Assembly: GCF_001729785.1 (NCBI RefSeq)
Contig: NZ_CP017183.1
Coordinates: 310,001 to 374,000 of the forward strand
DNA: 64,000 nucleotides
Origin: Enterobacter hormaechei subsp. xiangfangensis
GTDB lineage: Bacteria; Pseudomonadota; Gammaproteobacteria; Enterobacterales; Enterobacteriaceae
Reading direction: 5' to 3'
The notes under the pieces: model-generated
The model's input: the letters and a program-made list of their open reading frames with translations, nothing else
What the model was told of the DNA's origin: nothing
Databases searched by the model: none
Made by a program: the position numbers and the translations under genes
Part shown: piece by piece, positions 28,803 to 40,122 of the stretch
Layout of the letters: each line of letters begins with the position of its first letter
Position numbering within the stretch: position 1 is the first letter of the stretch

Positions 28803-28818
28803 AGATAATCGTTTGCCT
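28803..28818 (+). promoter_or_regulatory. Candidate PurR box 2 upstream of ghxP
   Basis: AGATAATCGTTTGCCT matches the PurR consensus at 11 of 16 positions; the right half CGTTTGC is intact. It is weaker than boxes 1 and 3. Confidence 0.4.
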
Positions 28819-28846
28819 TAATTTGACCACCCGTTTGTAAGCGCGG

Positions 28847-28862
28847 AGCTAAACGTTTGCTT
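28847..28862 (+). promoter_or_regulatory. Candidate PurR box 3 upstream of ghxP
   Basis: AGCTAAACGTTTGCTT matches the PurR consensus at 12 of 16 positions with the full AAACGTTTGC core. A further half-site CGCAAACG stands at 28883-28890. It lies 114 bp before ghxP. Apart from these boxes the 294-bp gap holds no gene. Confidence 0.6.
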
Positions 28863-28975
28863 TTTCTGTGACGCCCTTTCGTCGCAAACGCAACACAAGG
28901 ATTTGACGTTTAGCTGGCAGTGGCGTCTCCACCTCGCTTACGGACTTCCTAAAAAACTCTCAGGGGATGTTTTCT

Positions 28976-30325
28976 ATGTCTACGCCATCTGCGCGTACCG
29001 GCGGTTCACTTGACGCCATGTTTAAGATTTCTGCTCGCGGCAGCACCGTGCGCCAGGAAGTTGTTGCCGGTCTGACCACGTTTCTGGCGATGGTGTACTC
29101 CGTCATCGTGGTGCCGGGCATGCTCGGCAAAGCGGGCTTCCCGCCAGCGGCGGTCTTCGTTGCCACCTGCCTGGTTGCGGGTGTGGGTTCGATTGTGATG
29201 GGCCTGTGGGCGAACCTGCCTCTGGCGATCGGGTGCGCCATCTCCCTGACCGCGTTTACCGCCTTCAGCCTGGTGCTGGGCCAGCAGATCAGCGTCCCGG
29301 TAGCGCTCGGCGCCGTGTTCCTGATGGGCGTGCTGTTCACCGTAATTTCAGCAACCGGCATTCGTAGCTGGATTTTGCGCAACCTGCCGCAGGGCGTGGC
29401 GCACGGCACCGGCATCGGTATTGGTCTGTTCCTGCTGCTGATCGCTGCCAACGGCGTCGGCCTGGTCATCAAGAACCCGCTGGACGGCCTGCCGGTTGCG
29501 CTGGGTAACTTCGCGAGCTTCCCGGTGATCATGTCGCTGGTGGGTCTGGCGGTGATCATTGGCCTGGAAAAACTGAAAGTGCCGGGCGGCATTCTGCTGA
29601 CCATTATCGGCGTGTCTATCGTCGGCCTGATCTTCGACCCGACCGTTCATTTCTCCGGGATTTTCGCCATGCCGTCGCTGAGCGATGACAAAGGCAACTC
29701 CCTGATTGGCAGCCTGGATATTGTGGGCGCGCTGAACCCAGTGATCCTGCCAAGCGTGCTGGCGCTGGTAATGACCGCGGTGTTTGACGCCACCGGCACC
29801 ATCCGCGCGGTGGCCGGTCAGGCGAACCTGCTGGATAAAGACGGACAGATTATTGACGGCGGCAAAGCGCTGACCACCGACTCCCTGAGCAGCGTTTTCT
29901 CTGGTCTGGTGGGTGCGGCGCCTGCGGCGGTGTACATCGAGTCCGCAGCGGGTACGGCGGCGGGCGGTAAAACCGGCCTGACGGCCATCACCGTTGGCGT
30001 ACTGTTTCTGCTGATCCTGTTCCTCTCTCCGCTCTCTTATCTGGTGCCAGCTTACGCGACCGCACCTGCGCTGATGTACGTTGGCCTGCTGATGCTGAGC
30101 AACGTGGCGAAAATCGACTTCGCGGATTTTGTTGATGCCATGTCCGGCCTGATCACTGCGGTATTCATCGTGCTGACCTGTAACATCGTGACCGGCATTA
30201 TGATCGGCTTCGCCTCGCTGGTGATTGGGCGTCTGGTCTCCGGTGAGTGGCGCAAGCTGAACATTGGGACCGTGGTCATCGCCGTTGCGCTGGTGGCGTT
30301 CTACGCGGGCGGCTGGGCCATCTGA
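28976..30325 (+). CDS. ghxP: Guanine/hypoxanthine permease GhxP
   Basis: GhxP (YjcD) is an inner-membrane proton symporter for guanine and hypoxanthine of the NCS2/AzgA family. The 449-residue product matches E. coli GhxP almost throughout: [20 protein letters not shown] near the N-terminus, [19 protein letters not shown] in the conserved core and about twelve membrane segments. The ATG at 28976 is preferred over 28967 because it gives the E. coli start [10 protein letters not shown] and has an AGGGGAT ribosome site. PurR-like boxes upstream fit control by purine supply. Confidence 0.95.
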   Translation: MSTPSARTGGSLDAMFKISARGSTVRQEVVAGLTTFLAMVYSVIVVPGMLGKAGFPPAAVFVATCLVAGVGSIVMGLWANLPLAIGCAISLTAFTAFSLVLGQQISVPVALGAVFLMGVLFTVISATGIRSWILRNLPQGVAHGTGIGIGLFLLLIAANGVGLVIKNPLDGLPVALGNFASFPVIMSLVGLAVIIGLEKLKVPGGILLTIIGVSIVGLIFDPTVHFSGIFAMPSLSDDKGNSLIGSLDIVGALNPVILPSVLALVMTAVFDATGTIRAVAGQANLLDKDGQIIDGGKALTTDSLSSVFSGLVGAAPAAVYIESAAGTAAGGKTGLTAITVGVLFLLILFLSPLSYLVPAYATAPALMYVGLLMLSNVAKIDFADFVDAMSGLITAVFIVLTCNIVTGIMIGFASLVIGRLVSGEWRKLNIGTVVIAVALVAFYAGGWAI

Positions 30326-30341
30326 ATTGACTTTTTATGCG

Positions 30342-30373
30342 AAAACGGGTGGCTCAGGCCGCCCGTTTTTATT
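30342..30373 (+). terminator. Terminator after ghxP
   Basis: The stem AAAACGGGTGGC pairs with the region ending GCCCGTTTT (one G-T pair), loop TCAG, and continues as TTTTATTTT. Confidence 0.88.
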
Positions 30374-30477
30374 TTCAGGACTCATCCTGTTGCCTTTTAC
30401 GTTACTCTGGAGAGGATAGAATAAGAGGCACGACGCCTCAGGTTTGGCTTATAAGAAACACAGCAAACAGGGAACGC

Positions 30478-32124
30478 ATGGAAATTTTCTTCACAATACT
30501 CATCATGACCCTTGTGGTCTCATTATCCGGGGTGGTTACACGCGTACTGCCCTTCCAGGTCCCCCTGCCCTTAATGCAAATAGCTATCGGCGCGCTGCTG
30601 GCGTGGCCGACGTTCGGTCTGCACGTGGAGTTCGATCCGGAACTGTTTCTCGTGCTGTTTATCCCGCCGCTGCTGTTTGCCGATGGCTGGAAAACGCCGA
30701 CGCGCGAATTTCTGGAGCACGGGCGAGAGATCTTCGGCCTGGCGCTGGCGCTGGTGGTCGTCACCGTGGTCGGGATTGGTTTCCTGATCTACTGGGCCGT
30801 ACCGGGGATCCCGCTCATCCCCGCCTTTGCGCTGGCTGCCGTGCTGTCGCCTACCGACGCCGTGGCGCTGTCCGGCATTGTGGGTGAAGGGCGCATTCCA
30901 AAGAAAATCATGGGCATTTTGCAGGGCGAGGCGCTGATGAACGACGCCTCTGGCCTGGTCGCCCTGAAGTTTGCCGTGGCGGTTGCCATGGGCACCATGG
31001 TCTTTACCGTAGGCGGCGCGACCCTGGAATTCTTCAAGGTGGCGATTGGCGGTATCCTCGCGGGCTTCGTAGTGAGCTGGCTGTACGGACGCTCGCTGCG
31101 CTTCCTTAGCCGCTGGGGTGGTGATGAACCGGCGACGCAGATCGTCCTGCTGTTCCTGCTGCCGTTCGCCTCTTACCTGATTGCCGAACATATCGGCGTG
31201 TCGGGCATTCTGGCGGCGGTAGCTGCGGGGATGACCATCACCCGCTCCGGCGTGATGCGCCGCGCACCGCTGGCGATGCGCCTGCGTGCAAACAGTACCT
31301 GGGCGATGCTCGAGTTTGTCTTTAACGGCATGGTGTTCCTGCTGTTGGGCCTGCAACTGCCGGGCATTATGGAATCCTCGCTGATTGCGGCCGAAGCGGA
31401 TCCAAACGTTGAAGTCTGGATGCTATTTACCGATATCGTGCTCATCTACCTTGCGCTGATGCTGGTACGTTTCGGCTGGCTGTGGACGATGAAGAAATTC
31501 AGCGTTCGCTTCCTGACCAAAAAGCCGATGGAGTTTGGCTCGTGGACCACGCGCGAGCTGCTGATTGCCTCTTTCGCGGGCGTTCGCGGGGCGATCACCC
31601 TTGCTGGTGTGCTCTCCATTCCTCTGCTTCTGCCGACGGGCGACGTCTTCCCGGCGCGCTACGAGCTGGTGTTCCTGGCGGCAGGCGTGATCCTCTTCTC
31701 GCTGTTTGTCGGCGTGATTATGCTGCCGATTCTGCTGCAACATATTGACGCGGGTGACTCCTCGCAACAGCACAAAGAAGAGCGGATTGCCCGTGCGGCG
31801 ACGGCGGAAGTGGCGATTGTCGCCATCGAGAAAATGGAGGAGCGTCTGGCCGCCGATGCCGAAGAGAACATTGATAACCAGCTGCTGAAGGAAGTCAGTT
31901 CACGCGTGATTGGTAATTTGCGTCGCCGTGCTGACGGACGTAACGACGTGGAAAGTTCGTTGCAGGAAGAGAACCTCGAACGCCGTTTCCGCCTGGCGGC
32001 GCTGCGCTCCGAGCGTGCCGAGCTGTATCACCTGCGCGCGACGCGGCAGATCAGTAACGAGACGCTGCAAAAGCTGCTGCACGATCTGGACCTGCTGGAA
32101 GCGTTGTTGATAGAGAATCAGTAG
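30478..32124 (+). CDS. yjcE: CPA1-family Na+/H+ antiporter YjcE
   Basis: This 548-residue inner-membrane protein has about twelve helices followed by a cytoplasmic tail of about 130 residues. The family ion-site motifs SPTDAVALSGIVGEG and GEALMNDASGLVALKF are intact, as is GVRGAITLAGVLSIPL. By family it exchanges sodium or another cation for protons. The ATG at 30478 after GGGAACGC is chosen to agree with E. coli; a frame open from 30337 reads through the ghxP terminator and is not a credible start. Confidence 0.92.
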   Translation: MEIFFTILIMTLVVSLSGVVTRVLPFQVPLPLMQIAIGALLAWPTFGLHVEFDPELFLVLFIPPLLFADGWKTPTREFLEHGREIFGLALALVVVTVVGIGFLIYWAVPGIPLIPAFALAAVLSPTDAVALSGIVGEGRIPKKIMGILQGEALMNDASGLVALKFAVAVAMGTMVFTVGGATLEFFKVAIGGILAGFVVSWLYGRSLRFLSRWGGDEPATQIVLLFLLPFASYLIAEHIGVSGILAAVAAGMTITRSGVMRRAPLAMRLRANSTWAMLEFVFNGMVFLLLGLQLPGIMESSLIAAEADPNVEVWMLFTDIVLIYLALMLVRFGWLWTMKKFSVRFLTKKPMEFGSWTTRELLIASFAGVRGAITLAGVLSIPLLLPTGDVFPARYELVFLAAGVILFSLFVGVIMLPILLQHIDAGDSSQQHKEERIARAATAEVAIVAIEKMEERLAADAEENIDNQLLKEVSSRVIGNLRRRADGRNDVESSLQEENLERRFRLAALRSERAELYHLRATRQISNETLQKLLHDLDLLEALLIENQ

Positions 32125-32134
32125 CGCGCTTTGC

Positions 32135-32183
32135 CCCCTCACCCTAGCCCTCGCCCTATGGGGAGAGGGGTTGGGGTGAGGGG
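32135..32183. repeat. GC-rich palindromic repeat, copy 2 (long form)
   Basis: A nearly 50-bp imperfect palindrome whose arms begin CCCCTCACCC and end GGGGTGAGGGG around a CCCTATGGGG centre. It exactly fills the space between the convergent ends of yjcE and the LysR gene and could form a cruciform or a bidirectional terminator. Confidence 0.85.
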
Positions 32184-33065
32184 TCAGGGCACCCAAAACC
32201 CCTCACAGCATTGCAACCACGCCTGCGCGCTGTGCGACAGATAGACCCCTTCACGCCAGATCATCCCCAGCTGCCAGTGCAGGTCGCTCTCCAGCGGGAT
32301 CCAGCGCAGCGTGTTTTTATCCAGCCGCTCGCAGATCGGCTGCGGCAGAATGGCAATCCCCACGCCCGCCTGTACCATCGCCGCCAGAAAATCCCACTGG
32401 CCGCTGCGCACCGCAATGCGCGGCTTTACGTTGTGCTGGTTAAACAGTGCCATCAGCTGGCGGCTTAAGGCAAAATCTTCGTTGTAAATCAGCAGCGGGT
32501 GTTCGCCGAGCAGCTCGGGTTTTACTGCGTCTATCTTCAGCCAGTCGCCGGAGCGCGGCACCAGCACGCACAGCGGGTGGCTGAACAGCGGCAGCGTCGC
32601 CAGGCCGCTTTCCTCCTCTACGGGAAGGGCCGTCATGGCCACGTCCAGTTCACCGTTCATCACCGCCTGCTGCACGGTCAGGCCGCCAAATTCAGAAATT
32701 TTTAGCTCAACGCCGGGGTAGCGCTGGCGAAACAAGCTTATCGGCCCGGCCATCATCATGCCGACCATCGGCGGAATACCGAGCCGCAGCAGCCCTTTTG
32801 TCAGGTGGTTGATGTCCCCAAGCTCGGCCTCCAGCTGGCGGAACTCTGCCAGAATGGCCAGCCCGCGCTCGAACACTACGCGACCGGTATCGGTCAGCAG
32901 TAGCTTGCGCCCGTCGCGGATCAGCAGCGTACAGTTCAGCTCATCTTCGAGGTTTTTCAGCATCTTGCTGATGGTCGGCTGGGTTACGAATAACTTCTCC
33001 GCTGCGCGAGTAAAACTTTGCTGGCGAACCACCTCGACAAAATAGCGCAGCGTTCTTATGTCCAT
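32184..33065 (-). CDS. LysR-family regulator of the cidAB-like genes
   Basis: The 293-residue protein has an N-terminal winged helix-turn-helix (about 1-60; TRAAEKLFVTQPTISKMLKN) and a periplasmic-binding-type effector domain. It is divergent from a CidA/CidB pair across 102 bp, the arrangement of CidR in other bacteria, so it most likely controls them. In Gram-positive bacteria CidR responds to acetate or pyruvate metabolism; the acetate genes lie right next to this module. The effector here is unknown. Confidence 0.88.
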   Translation of the reverse strand: MDIRTLRYFVEVVRQQSFTRAAEKLFVTQPTISKMLKNLEDELNCTLLIRDGRKLLLTDTGRVVFERGLAILAEFRQLEAELGDINHLTKGLLRLGIPPMVGMMMAGPISLFRQRYPGVELKISEFGGLTVQQAVMNGELDVAMTALPVEEESGLATLPLFSHPLCVLVPRSGDWLKIDAVKPELLGEHPLLIYNEDFALSRQLMALFNQHNVKPRIAVRSGQWDFLAAMVQAGVGIAILPQPICERLDKNTLRWIPLESDLHWQLGMIWREGVYLSHSAQAWLQCCEGFWVP

Positions 33066-33167
33066 GATTATTCCTCGAAACTATACCTTCGATGATTTTA
33101 ATTCATTTCAGTCGATACCGTACGCTCACTATACTGGCGCCTCGTCTCATTTCTGAGGAAAACCCCC

Positions 33168-33578
33168 ATGGCCGTGGCGTTAAGCCGTGTTACGCCTGCC
33201 GTTGTGCAACGACTTCAGGTACCGGTTCAGGTACTGCTCTACGCGGGACTGTTTGTTTTCGCGGAATATCTTGTCGACTGGCTGCATCTGCCTTTACCCG
33301 CCAACCTGGTGGGGATGGTGCTGATGCTGACGCTGATCCTCTGTCGCGCGTTGCCCCTTAACTGGGTGCGCGCCGGGGCGCGCTGGCTGCTGGCGGAGAT
33401 GCTATTGTTCTTTGTGCCGGCCGTGGTGGCGGTGGTGAATTATGCACAACTGCTGATGGTCGACGGCTGGCGCATCTTTGCGGTTATCGCCCTGAGCACG
33501 CTGATGGTGCTGGGCGCCACCGCCTGGGTGGTGGATAAGGTGTATCGCTTTGAAATCAGCAGGCAGAAGCATGACTAA
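33168..33578 (+). CDS. CidA/LrgA-family membrane protein
   Basis: The 136-residue protein has four hydrophobic segments and the family pattern LPANLVGMVLMLTLIL, ALPLNWV and RWLLAEMLLFFVPAVVAVVNY. CidA/LrgA proteins are holin-like partners of CidB/LrgB; some pairs are now known to move pyruvate across the membrane. Its last codons overlap the start of the cidB-like gene by 8 bp (ATGACTAA), showing translational coupling. Confidence 0.9.
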   Translation: MAVALSRVTPAVVQRLQVPVQVLLYAGLFVFAEYLVDWLHLPLPANLVGMVLMLTLILCRALPLNWVRAGARWLLAEMLLFFVPAVVAVVNYAQLLMVDGWRIFAVIALSTLMVLGATAWVVDKVYRFEISRQKHD

Positions 33579-34260
33579 CTTTCAGATAAGCCTGCTGTGC
33601 CTGATTGCGACAGTTGTCATCTACTTTGCCAACAAGCGCCTGTATCGCCGCTTTCGCGCGCTGCCGCTGATGCCGTTGGTCTTTACGCCGATCCTGCTGG
33701 TGCTGATGCTGGTCTTCGGCCATATCTCCTGGCAGAACTACATTGGCGAATCCCACTGGCTGCTGTGGCTGCTCGGCCCGGCGACCATCGCCTTCGCCGT
33801 ACCCGTTTATGACAACCTCGCTATTATCAGACGCCACTGGATGTCGCTCAGCGCGGGCGTCGTCACCGCGACGGTGGTGGCGGTGTGCAGCTCGGTCTGG
33901 CTGGCGCGCCTGTTTACCCTGTCGGATGAAATCCAGCGCAGCCTGGCGGTGCGTTCGGTGACCACGCCGTTTGCGCTGGCAGCCGCCAAACCGCTCGGTG
34001 GCCAGCCGGATCTGGTGGCGCTGTTTGTGGTGGTGACGGGCGTCTTTGGGATGGCGGTGGGCGATATGCTGTTTCTGCGGCTTTCTATTCGGGAAGGAAT
34101 GGCCAAAGGCGCGGGATTTGGCGCGGCGTCGCACGGCGCGGGCACGGCACGTTCCTATGAGCTGGGACAGCAGGAGGGCGTTGTCGCGAGCCTGGTGATG
34201 ATGCTTTCGGGCGTCACGATGGTGCTGATCGCACCGCTGGTGGCGTGGGTGATGTTTTAA
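33571..34260 (+). CDS. CidB/LrgB-family membrane protein
   Basis: The 229-residue product has about six membrane helices and the family signatures LLGPATIAFAVPVYDN, SVTTPFALAAAKPLGG and GAASHGAGTARSYELG. It forms a two-gene unit with the preceding CidA-like gene; together they may export or import pyruvate or similar acids, or modulate murein hydrolases. The start at 33571 is the overlapping ATG; an ATG at 33550 would lie deeper inside the cidA-like gene. Confidence 0.9.
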   Translation: MTNFQISLLCLIATVVIYFANKRLYRRFRALPLMPLVFTPILLVLMLVFGHISWQNYIGESHWLLWLLGPATIAFAVPVYDNLAIIRRHWMSLSAGVVTATVVAVCSSVWLARLFTLSDEIQRSLAVRSVTTPFALAAAKPLGGQPDLVALFVVVTGVFGMAVGDMLFLRLSIREGMAKGAGFGAASHGAGTARSYELGQQEGVVASLVMMLSGVTMVLIAPLVAWVMF

Positions 34261-34293
34261 GCTCCCCGGCCAGAGCGACCGGGGAGAAAAGGC

Positions 34294-36254
<1,961 letters not shown>

Positions 36255-36290
36255 CACAGAAATCTCCAGAAGTAAGGTTGGTTTGTTTTA

Positions 36291-36336
36291 TCCCCTCTCC
36301 CCTATGGGGAGAGGGTTAGGGTGAGGGGAGAGGGAG
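36291..36336. repeat. GC-rich palindromic repeat, copy 3 (inside the acs operon)
   Basis: The perfect 10-bp stem CCCTCTCCCC / GGGGAGAGGG is followed by TTAGGGTGAGGGGAGAGGG. It lies in the 89-bp gap between acs and yjcH, so it is transcribed and may uncouple expression of acs from yjcH-actP. Confidence 0.85.
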
Positions 36337-36343
36337 AAAAAAA

Positions 36344-38302
36344 TTATGAAGGCATTGCGATGGCCTGCTTCTCTTCGAGCAGTTTGTCCACCACGCCAGG
36401 ATCCGCGAGCGTTGAGGTATCACCGAGGTTACTGGTGTCGCCTGCCGCGATTTTGCGCAGGATACGGCGCATAATCTTGCCGGAACGGGTTTTCGGCAGC
36501 GAGTCGGTCCAGTGCAGCACGTCCGGCGTGGCAAGCGGGCCGATCTCTTTACGCACCCAGTTGCGCACCTCGGTATACAGCTCTGGCGACGGCTCTTCGC
36601 CGTGGTTCAGGGTGACGTAGGCGTAGATCGCCTGGCCCTTGATGTTGTGCGGAATGCCGACAACCGCCGCTTCGGCAATCTTCGGATGCGACACCAGCGC
36701 AGACTCAATCTCCGCCGTGCCCAGACGGTGGCCAGAGACGTTCAGCACGTCGTCCACGCGTCCGGTGATCCAGTAATAACCGTCTTCATCCCGGCGCGCG
36801 CCGTCGCCGCTGAAGTACATGTTTTTGAAGGTCGAGAAGTAGGTCTGCTCGAACCGCTCGTGGTCGCCGAACAGGGTACGCGCCTGGCCAGGCCAGGAAT
36901 CGACGATCACCAGATTGCCCTCGGTGGCGCCTTCCTGCGGATTGCCTTCGTTATCCACTAGTGCAGGCTGTACCCCGAAGAACGGACGGGTGGCCGAACC
37001 GGCTTTCAGCTGCGTGGCGCCCGGCATCGGGGTGATCATAAAGCCGCCGGTTTCGGTCTGCCACCAGGTGTCCATCACCGGGCACTTCTCGTTGCCGATC
37101 TTCTTCCAGTACCACTCCCAGGCTTCCGGGTTGATCGGCTCGCCCACGGAGCCGAGGATGCGCAGGGAAGAGCGGTCCGTGCCTTCGATGGCTTTATCGC
37201 CTTCCGCCATTAATGCGCGGATCGCCGTTGGCGCGGTGTAGAGAATGTTGACCTGATGCTTATCAACCACCTGGCACATACGCGCCGGCGTTGGCCAGTT
37301 CGGTACGCCTTCAAACATCAGCGTCGTTGCGCCGCAGGCCAGCGGGCCGTACAGCAGGTAGCTGTGGCCGGTGACCCAGCCCACGTCGGCGGTACACCAG
37401 TAGATGTCGCCCGGATGGTAGTCGAAAACGTATTTAAAGGTGGTGGCCGCGTAAACCAGATAGCCGCCGGTGGTATGCAGCACGCCTTTCGGCTTACCGG
37501 TGGAGCCGGAGGTATAAAGAATAAACAGCGGATCTTCCGCGTTCATCTCTTCCGGCTGATGCTGGTCGCTCGCTTTTTCAATCAGATCGCTCCACCACAG
37601 GTCACGCCCCTCGTGCCAGTCGATTTTGCCGCCCGTGCGTTTGAAGACAATGACGTTACTGATGGATTTCACGTTCGGGTTTTTCAGCGCTTCATCAACG
37701 TTTTTCTTCAGCGGAATACCGCGCCCGGCGCGCACGCCCTCGTCAGCGGTGATCACCAGCTTCGAATTCGAGTCGACAATACGCCCGGCAACCGCCTCCG
37801 GCGAGAAGCCGCCGAAGATAACGGAGTGGATCGCGCCGATGCGCGCGCAGGCCAGCATAGCCACCGCCGCTTCCGGCACCATTGGCATATAGATCGCCAC
37901 TACATCGCCTTTTTTAATGCCCTGGGCCAGCAGCACGTTGGCAAAGCGGCACACGTCGCGATGCAGTTCTTTATACGAGATGTGTTTACTCTGAGAGGCA
38001 TCGTCGCCTTCCCAGATGATGGCCGTTTCGTTGCCGCGTTCGGCAAGATGGCGGTCCAGGCAGTTCGCCGCCAGGTTCAGCGTGCCGTCTTCATACCATT
38101 TAATGGAGACGTTGCCCGGCGCGAAAGAGGTGTTCTTTACCTTCTGATAAGGTTTGATCCAGTCGAGGATGTGACCCTGCTCACCCCAGAACGCGTCAGG
38201 GCTGGAAACGGACTGCTGGTATTTCTCCTGGTACTGCTCCGGACTTATCAGGCAACGGTCCGCAATGTTTGCGGGAATGTCGTGTTTGTGTATTTGGCTC
38301 AT
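36344..38302 (-). CDS. acs: Acetyl-CoA synthetase Acs
   Basis: Acs activates acetate with ATP and CoA through acetyl-AMP, the high-affinity acetate-scavenging route. The 652-residue product has the AMP-binding core [18 protein letters not shown], the WWQTETGG segment, and the C-terminal [17 protein letters not shown] with the regulatory lysine (about 609) acetylated by Pat and deacetylated by CobB. It is the first gene of acs-yjcH-actP. In E. coli it is followed on the divergent side by nrf; here gltP comes next. Confidence 0.97.
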   Translation of the reverse strand: MSQIHKHDIPANIADRCLISPEQYQEKYQQSVSSPDAFWGEQGHILDWIKPYQKVKNTSFAPGNVSIKWYEDGTLNLAANCLDRHLAERGNETAIIWEGDDASQSKHISYKELHRDVCRFANVLLAQGIKKGDVVAIYMPMVPEAAVAMLACARIGAIHSVIFGGFSPEAVAGRIVDSNSKLVITADEGVRAGRGIPLKKNVDEALKNPNVKSISNVIVFKRTGGKIDWHEGRDLWWSDLIEKASDQHQPEEMNAEDPLFILYTSGSTGKPKGVLHTTGGYLVYAATTFKYVFDYHPGDIYWCTADVGWVTGHSYLLYGPLACGATTLMFEGVPNWPTPARMCQVVDKHQVNILYTAPTAIRALMAEGDKAIEGTDRSSLRILGSVGEPINPEAWEWYWKKIGNEKCPVMDTWWQTETGGFMITPMPGATQLKAGSATRPFFGVQPALVDNEGNPQEGATEGNLVIVDSWPGQARTLFGDHERFEQTYFSTFKNMYFSGDGARRDEDGYYWITGRVDDVLNVSGHRLGTAEIESALVSHPKIAEAAVVGIPHNIKGQAIYAYVTLNHGEEPSPELYTEVRNWVRKEIGPLATPDVLHWTDSLPKTRSGKIMRRILRKIAAGDTSNLGDTSTLADPGVVDKLLEEKQAIAMPS

Positions 38303-38384
38303 GGCTTTTTTTCTCCTTGTAAGATGTTAATAATATGTCGCAAAAACGTTAATAGTAGGGGCTTTACAAGCTTTGTTTAGTATT

Positions 38385-38400
38385 TGGGCGACAGATCACG
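38385..38400. promoter_or_regulatory. Candidate CRP site of the acs promoter
   Basis: TGGGCGACAGATCACG matches TGTGA-N6-TCACA at 7 of 10 informative positions and lies 83-98 bp before acs, where CRP activates acs in E. coli. The rest of the 423-bp acs-gltP gap is AT-rich (for example 38440-38530) and should hold promoters for both genes; no gene was seen. Confidence 0.45.
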
Positions 38401-38725
38401 CAATGTCTGAAGAGTATGAAAATTGAGCGAATGAAACTTTGAAGGGAAATAATTCATCTGAAGAATTATTCACTTTTTTGAAGTGAAAATATTTTGTATA
38501 ACAAACGGTTATTTATGCGAATTGCTATAAATTACCGTCAATGACACTTTTTGCAGTGAAATGCCTTGTTCTTTAAGGCTTGCGCAGCATGCCGTGCAAA
38601 TGATACTCATACGGCGCGTTAAAAAATCCCATAAACCAACGCAACACAATTCATACCCTTTCAGTATGTCTCCATATTCATGCAGTTTTGATGGTGCGGA
38701 GATTTCATTGAGGAAGTCAGTTTCT

Positions 38726-40039
38726 ATGAAAAATTTGAAAGTCAGCCTGGCCTGGCAGATCCTGCTGGCCCTTGTGCTGGGCATCTTGCTGGGCAGTTAC
38801 CTCCATTATCATAGCGACAGCCGCGAGTGGCTGATTGCGAACCTTCTCTCCCCTGCGGGCGATATCTTTATTCATCTGATCAAGATGATTGTTGTGCCGA
38901 TTGTGATCTCGACGCTGGTAGTCGGTATCGCGGGTGTTGGTGATGCGAAACAGTTAGGCCGCATCGGCGTTAAAACCATTCTCTATTTCGAAGTGATCAC
39001 CACGGTTGCCATCGTACTTGGCATCACCCTGGCGAACGTGTTCCAGCCTGGTGCCGGGATCGATATGTCGCAGCTGGCGACGGTGGATATTTCGAAATAC
39101 CAAAGCACAACCGCCGATGTGCAGAGCCATTCGCATGGGTTGATGGGGACTATTCTCTCGCTGGTACCGACCAACATTATCGCGTCCATGGCGAAGGGCG
39201 AGATGCTGCCGATCATCTTCTTCTCGGTACTCTTTGGCCTGGGGCTTTCTTCCCTGCCCGCGATGCACCGTGAACCGCTGGTGACCGTGTTCCGCTCTAT
39301 CTCCGAAACCATGTTCAAAGTCACCCACATGGTGATGCGTTATGCGCCGGTCGGGGTGTTCGCGCTGATTGCGGTGACCGTAGCGAACTTCGGCTTTGCC
39401 TCCCTGTGGCCGCTGGCGAAGCTGGTGATTCTGGTGCACTTCGCGATTCTGTTCTTCGCGCTGGTGGTGCTGGGCATTGTGGCGCGCCTGTGCGGGCTCA
39501 GCATCTGGATCCTGATCCGCATCCTGAAGGATGAGCTGATTCTGGCGTACTCCACGGCAAGCTCCGAGAGCGTACTGCCGCGTATCATTGAGAAGATGGA
39601 GGCCTACGGTGCGCCGGCGTCCATTACCAGCTTCGTTGTACCGACCGGTTACTCCTTCAATCTGGATGGTTCAACGCTGTATCAGAGTATTGCAGCGATC
39701 TTTATCGCGCAGCTGTACGGCATTGACCTGTCGCTGTGGCAGGAAATCGTGCTGGTTCTGACGCTGATGGTGACTTCAAAAGGGATCGCAGGCGTGCCGG
39801 GCGTCTCCTTCGTGGTGCTGCTGGCGACGCTGGGCAGCGTCGGTATTCCGCTGGAAGGCCTGGCGTTTATTGCCGGTGTGGACCGTATCCTCGACATGGC
39901 GCGTACCGCGCTGAACGTGGTGGGTAATGCGCTGGCGGTGCTGGTAATCGCTAAGTGGGAACACAAGTTCGACCGTAAAAAAGCGCTGGCGTATGAACGC
40001 GAGGTACTGGGTCGTTTTGATAAAACGGCTGACCAGTGA
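38726..40039 (+). CDS. gltP: Glutamate/aspartate:proton symporter GltP
   Basis: GltP is an inner-membrane dicarboxylate/amino acid:cation symporter. The 437-residue product matches E. coli GltP in length and sequence: LIKMIVVPIVISTLVVGIAG, the substrate-loop STASSESVLPRIIEKM, VPTGYSFNLDGSTLYQ and GVPGVSFVVLLATL. The ATG at 38726 has a GAGGAAG ribosome site; an upstream frame to 38561 has no family similarity. In E. coli the nrf operon separates it from acs; here it is directly divergent from acs. Confidence 0.96.
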   Translation: MKNLKVSLAWQILLALVLGILLGSYLHYHSDSREWLIANLLSPAGDIFIHLIKMIVVPIVISTLVVGIAGVGDAKQLGRIGVKTILYFEVITTVAIVLGITLANVFQPGAGIDMSQLATVDISKYQSTTADVQSHSHGLMGTILSLVPTNIIASMAKGEMLPIIFFSVLFGLGLSSLPAMHREPLVTVFRSISETMFKVTHMVMRYAPVGVFALIAVTVANFGFASLWPLAKLVILVHFAILFFALVVLGIVARLCGLSIWILIRILKDELILAYSTASSESVLPRIIEKMEAYGAPASITSFVVPTGYSFNLDGSTLYQSIAAIFIAQLYGIDLSLWQEIVLVLTLMVTSKGIAGVPGVSFVVLLATLGSVGIPLEGLAFIAGVDRILDMARTALNVVGNALAVLVIAKWEHKFDRKKALAYEREVLGRFDKTADQ

Positions 40040-40047
40040 TGTAAAAA

Positions 40048-40116
40048 GCCGGGTGGCGGCTTCGTCTTACCCGGCCTACATAAGCCGTAGGCCCGGTAAG
40101 CGCAGCGCCACCGGGC
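40048..40116. repeat. REP pair (BIME) between gltP and yjcO
   Basis: Two inverted REP units at 40048-40079 and 40087-40116 separate the convergent genes gltP and yjcO. Confidence 0.9.
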
Positions 40117-40122
40117 AACAAT

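Noticed and set aside
37256..38380. 374-codon plus-strand open frame opposite acs
   Set aside because: Antisense shadow of acs; its sequence has no recognisable domain, and acs itself is fully convincing.
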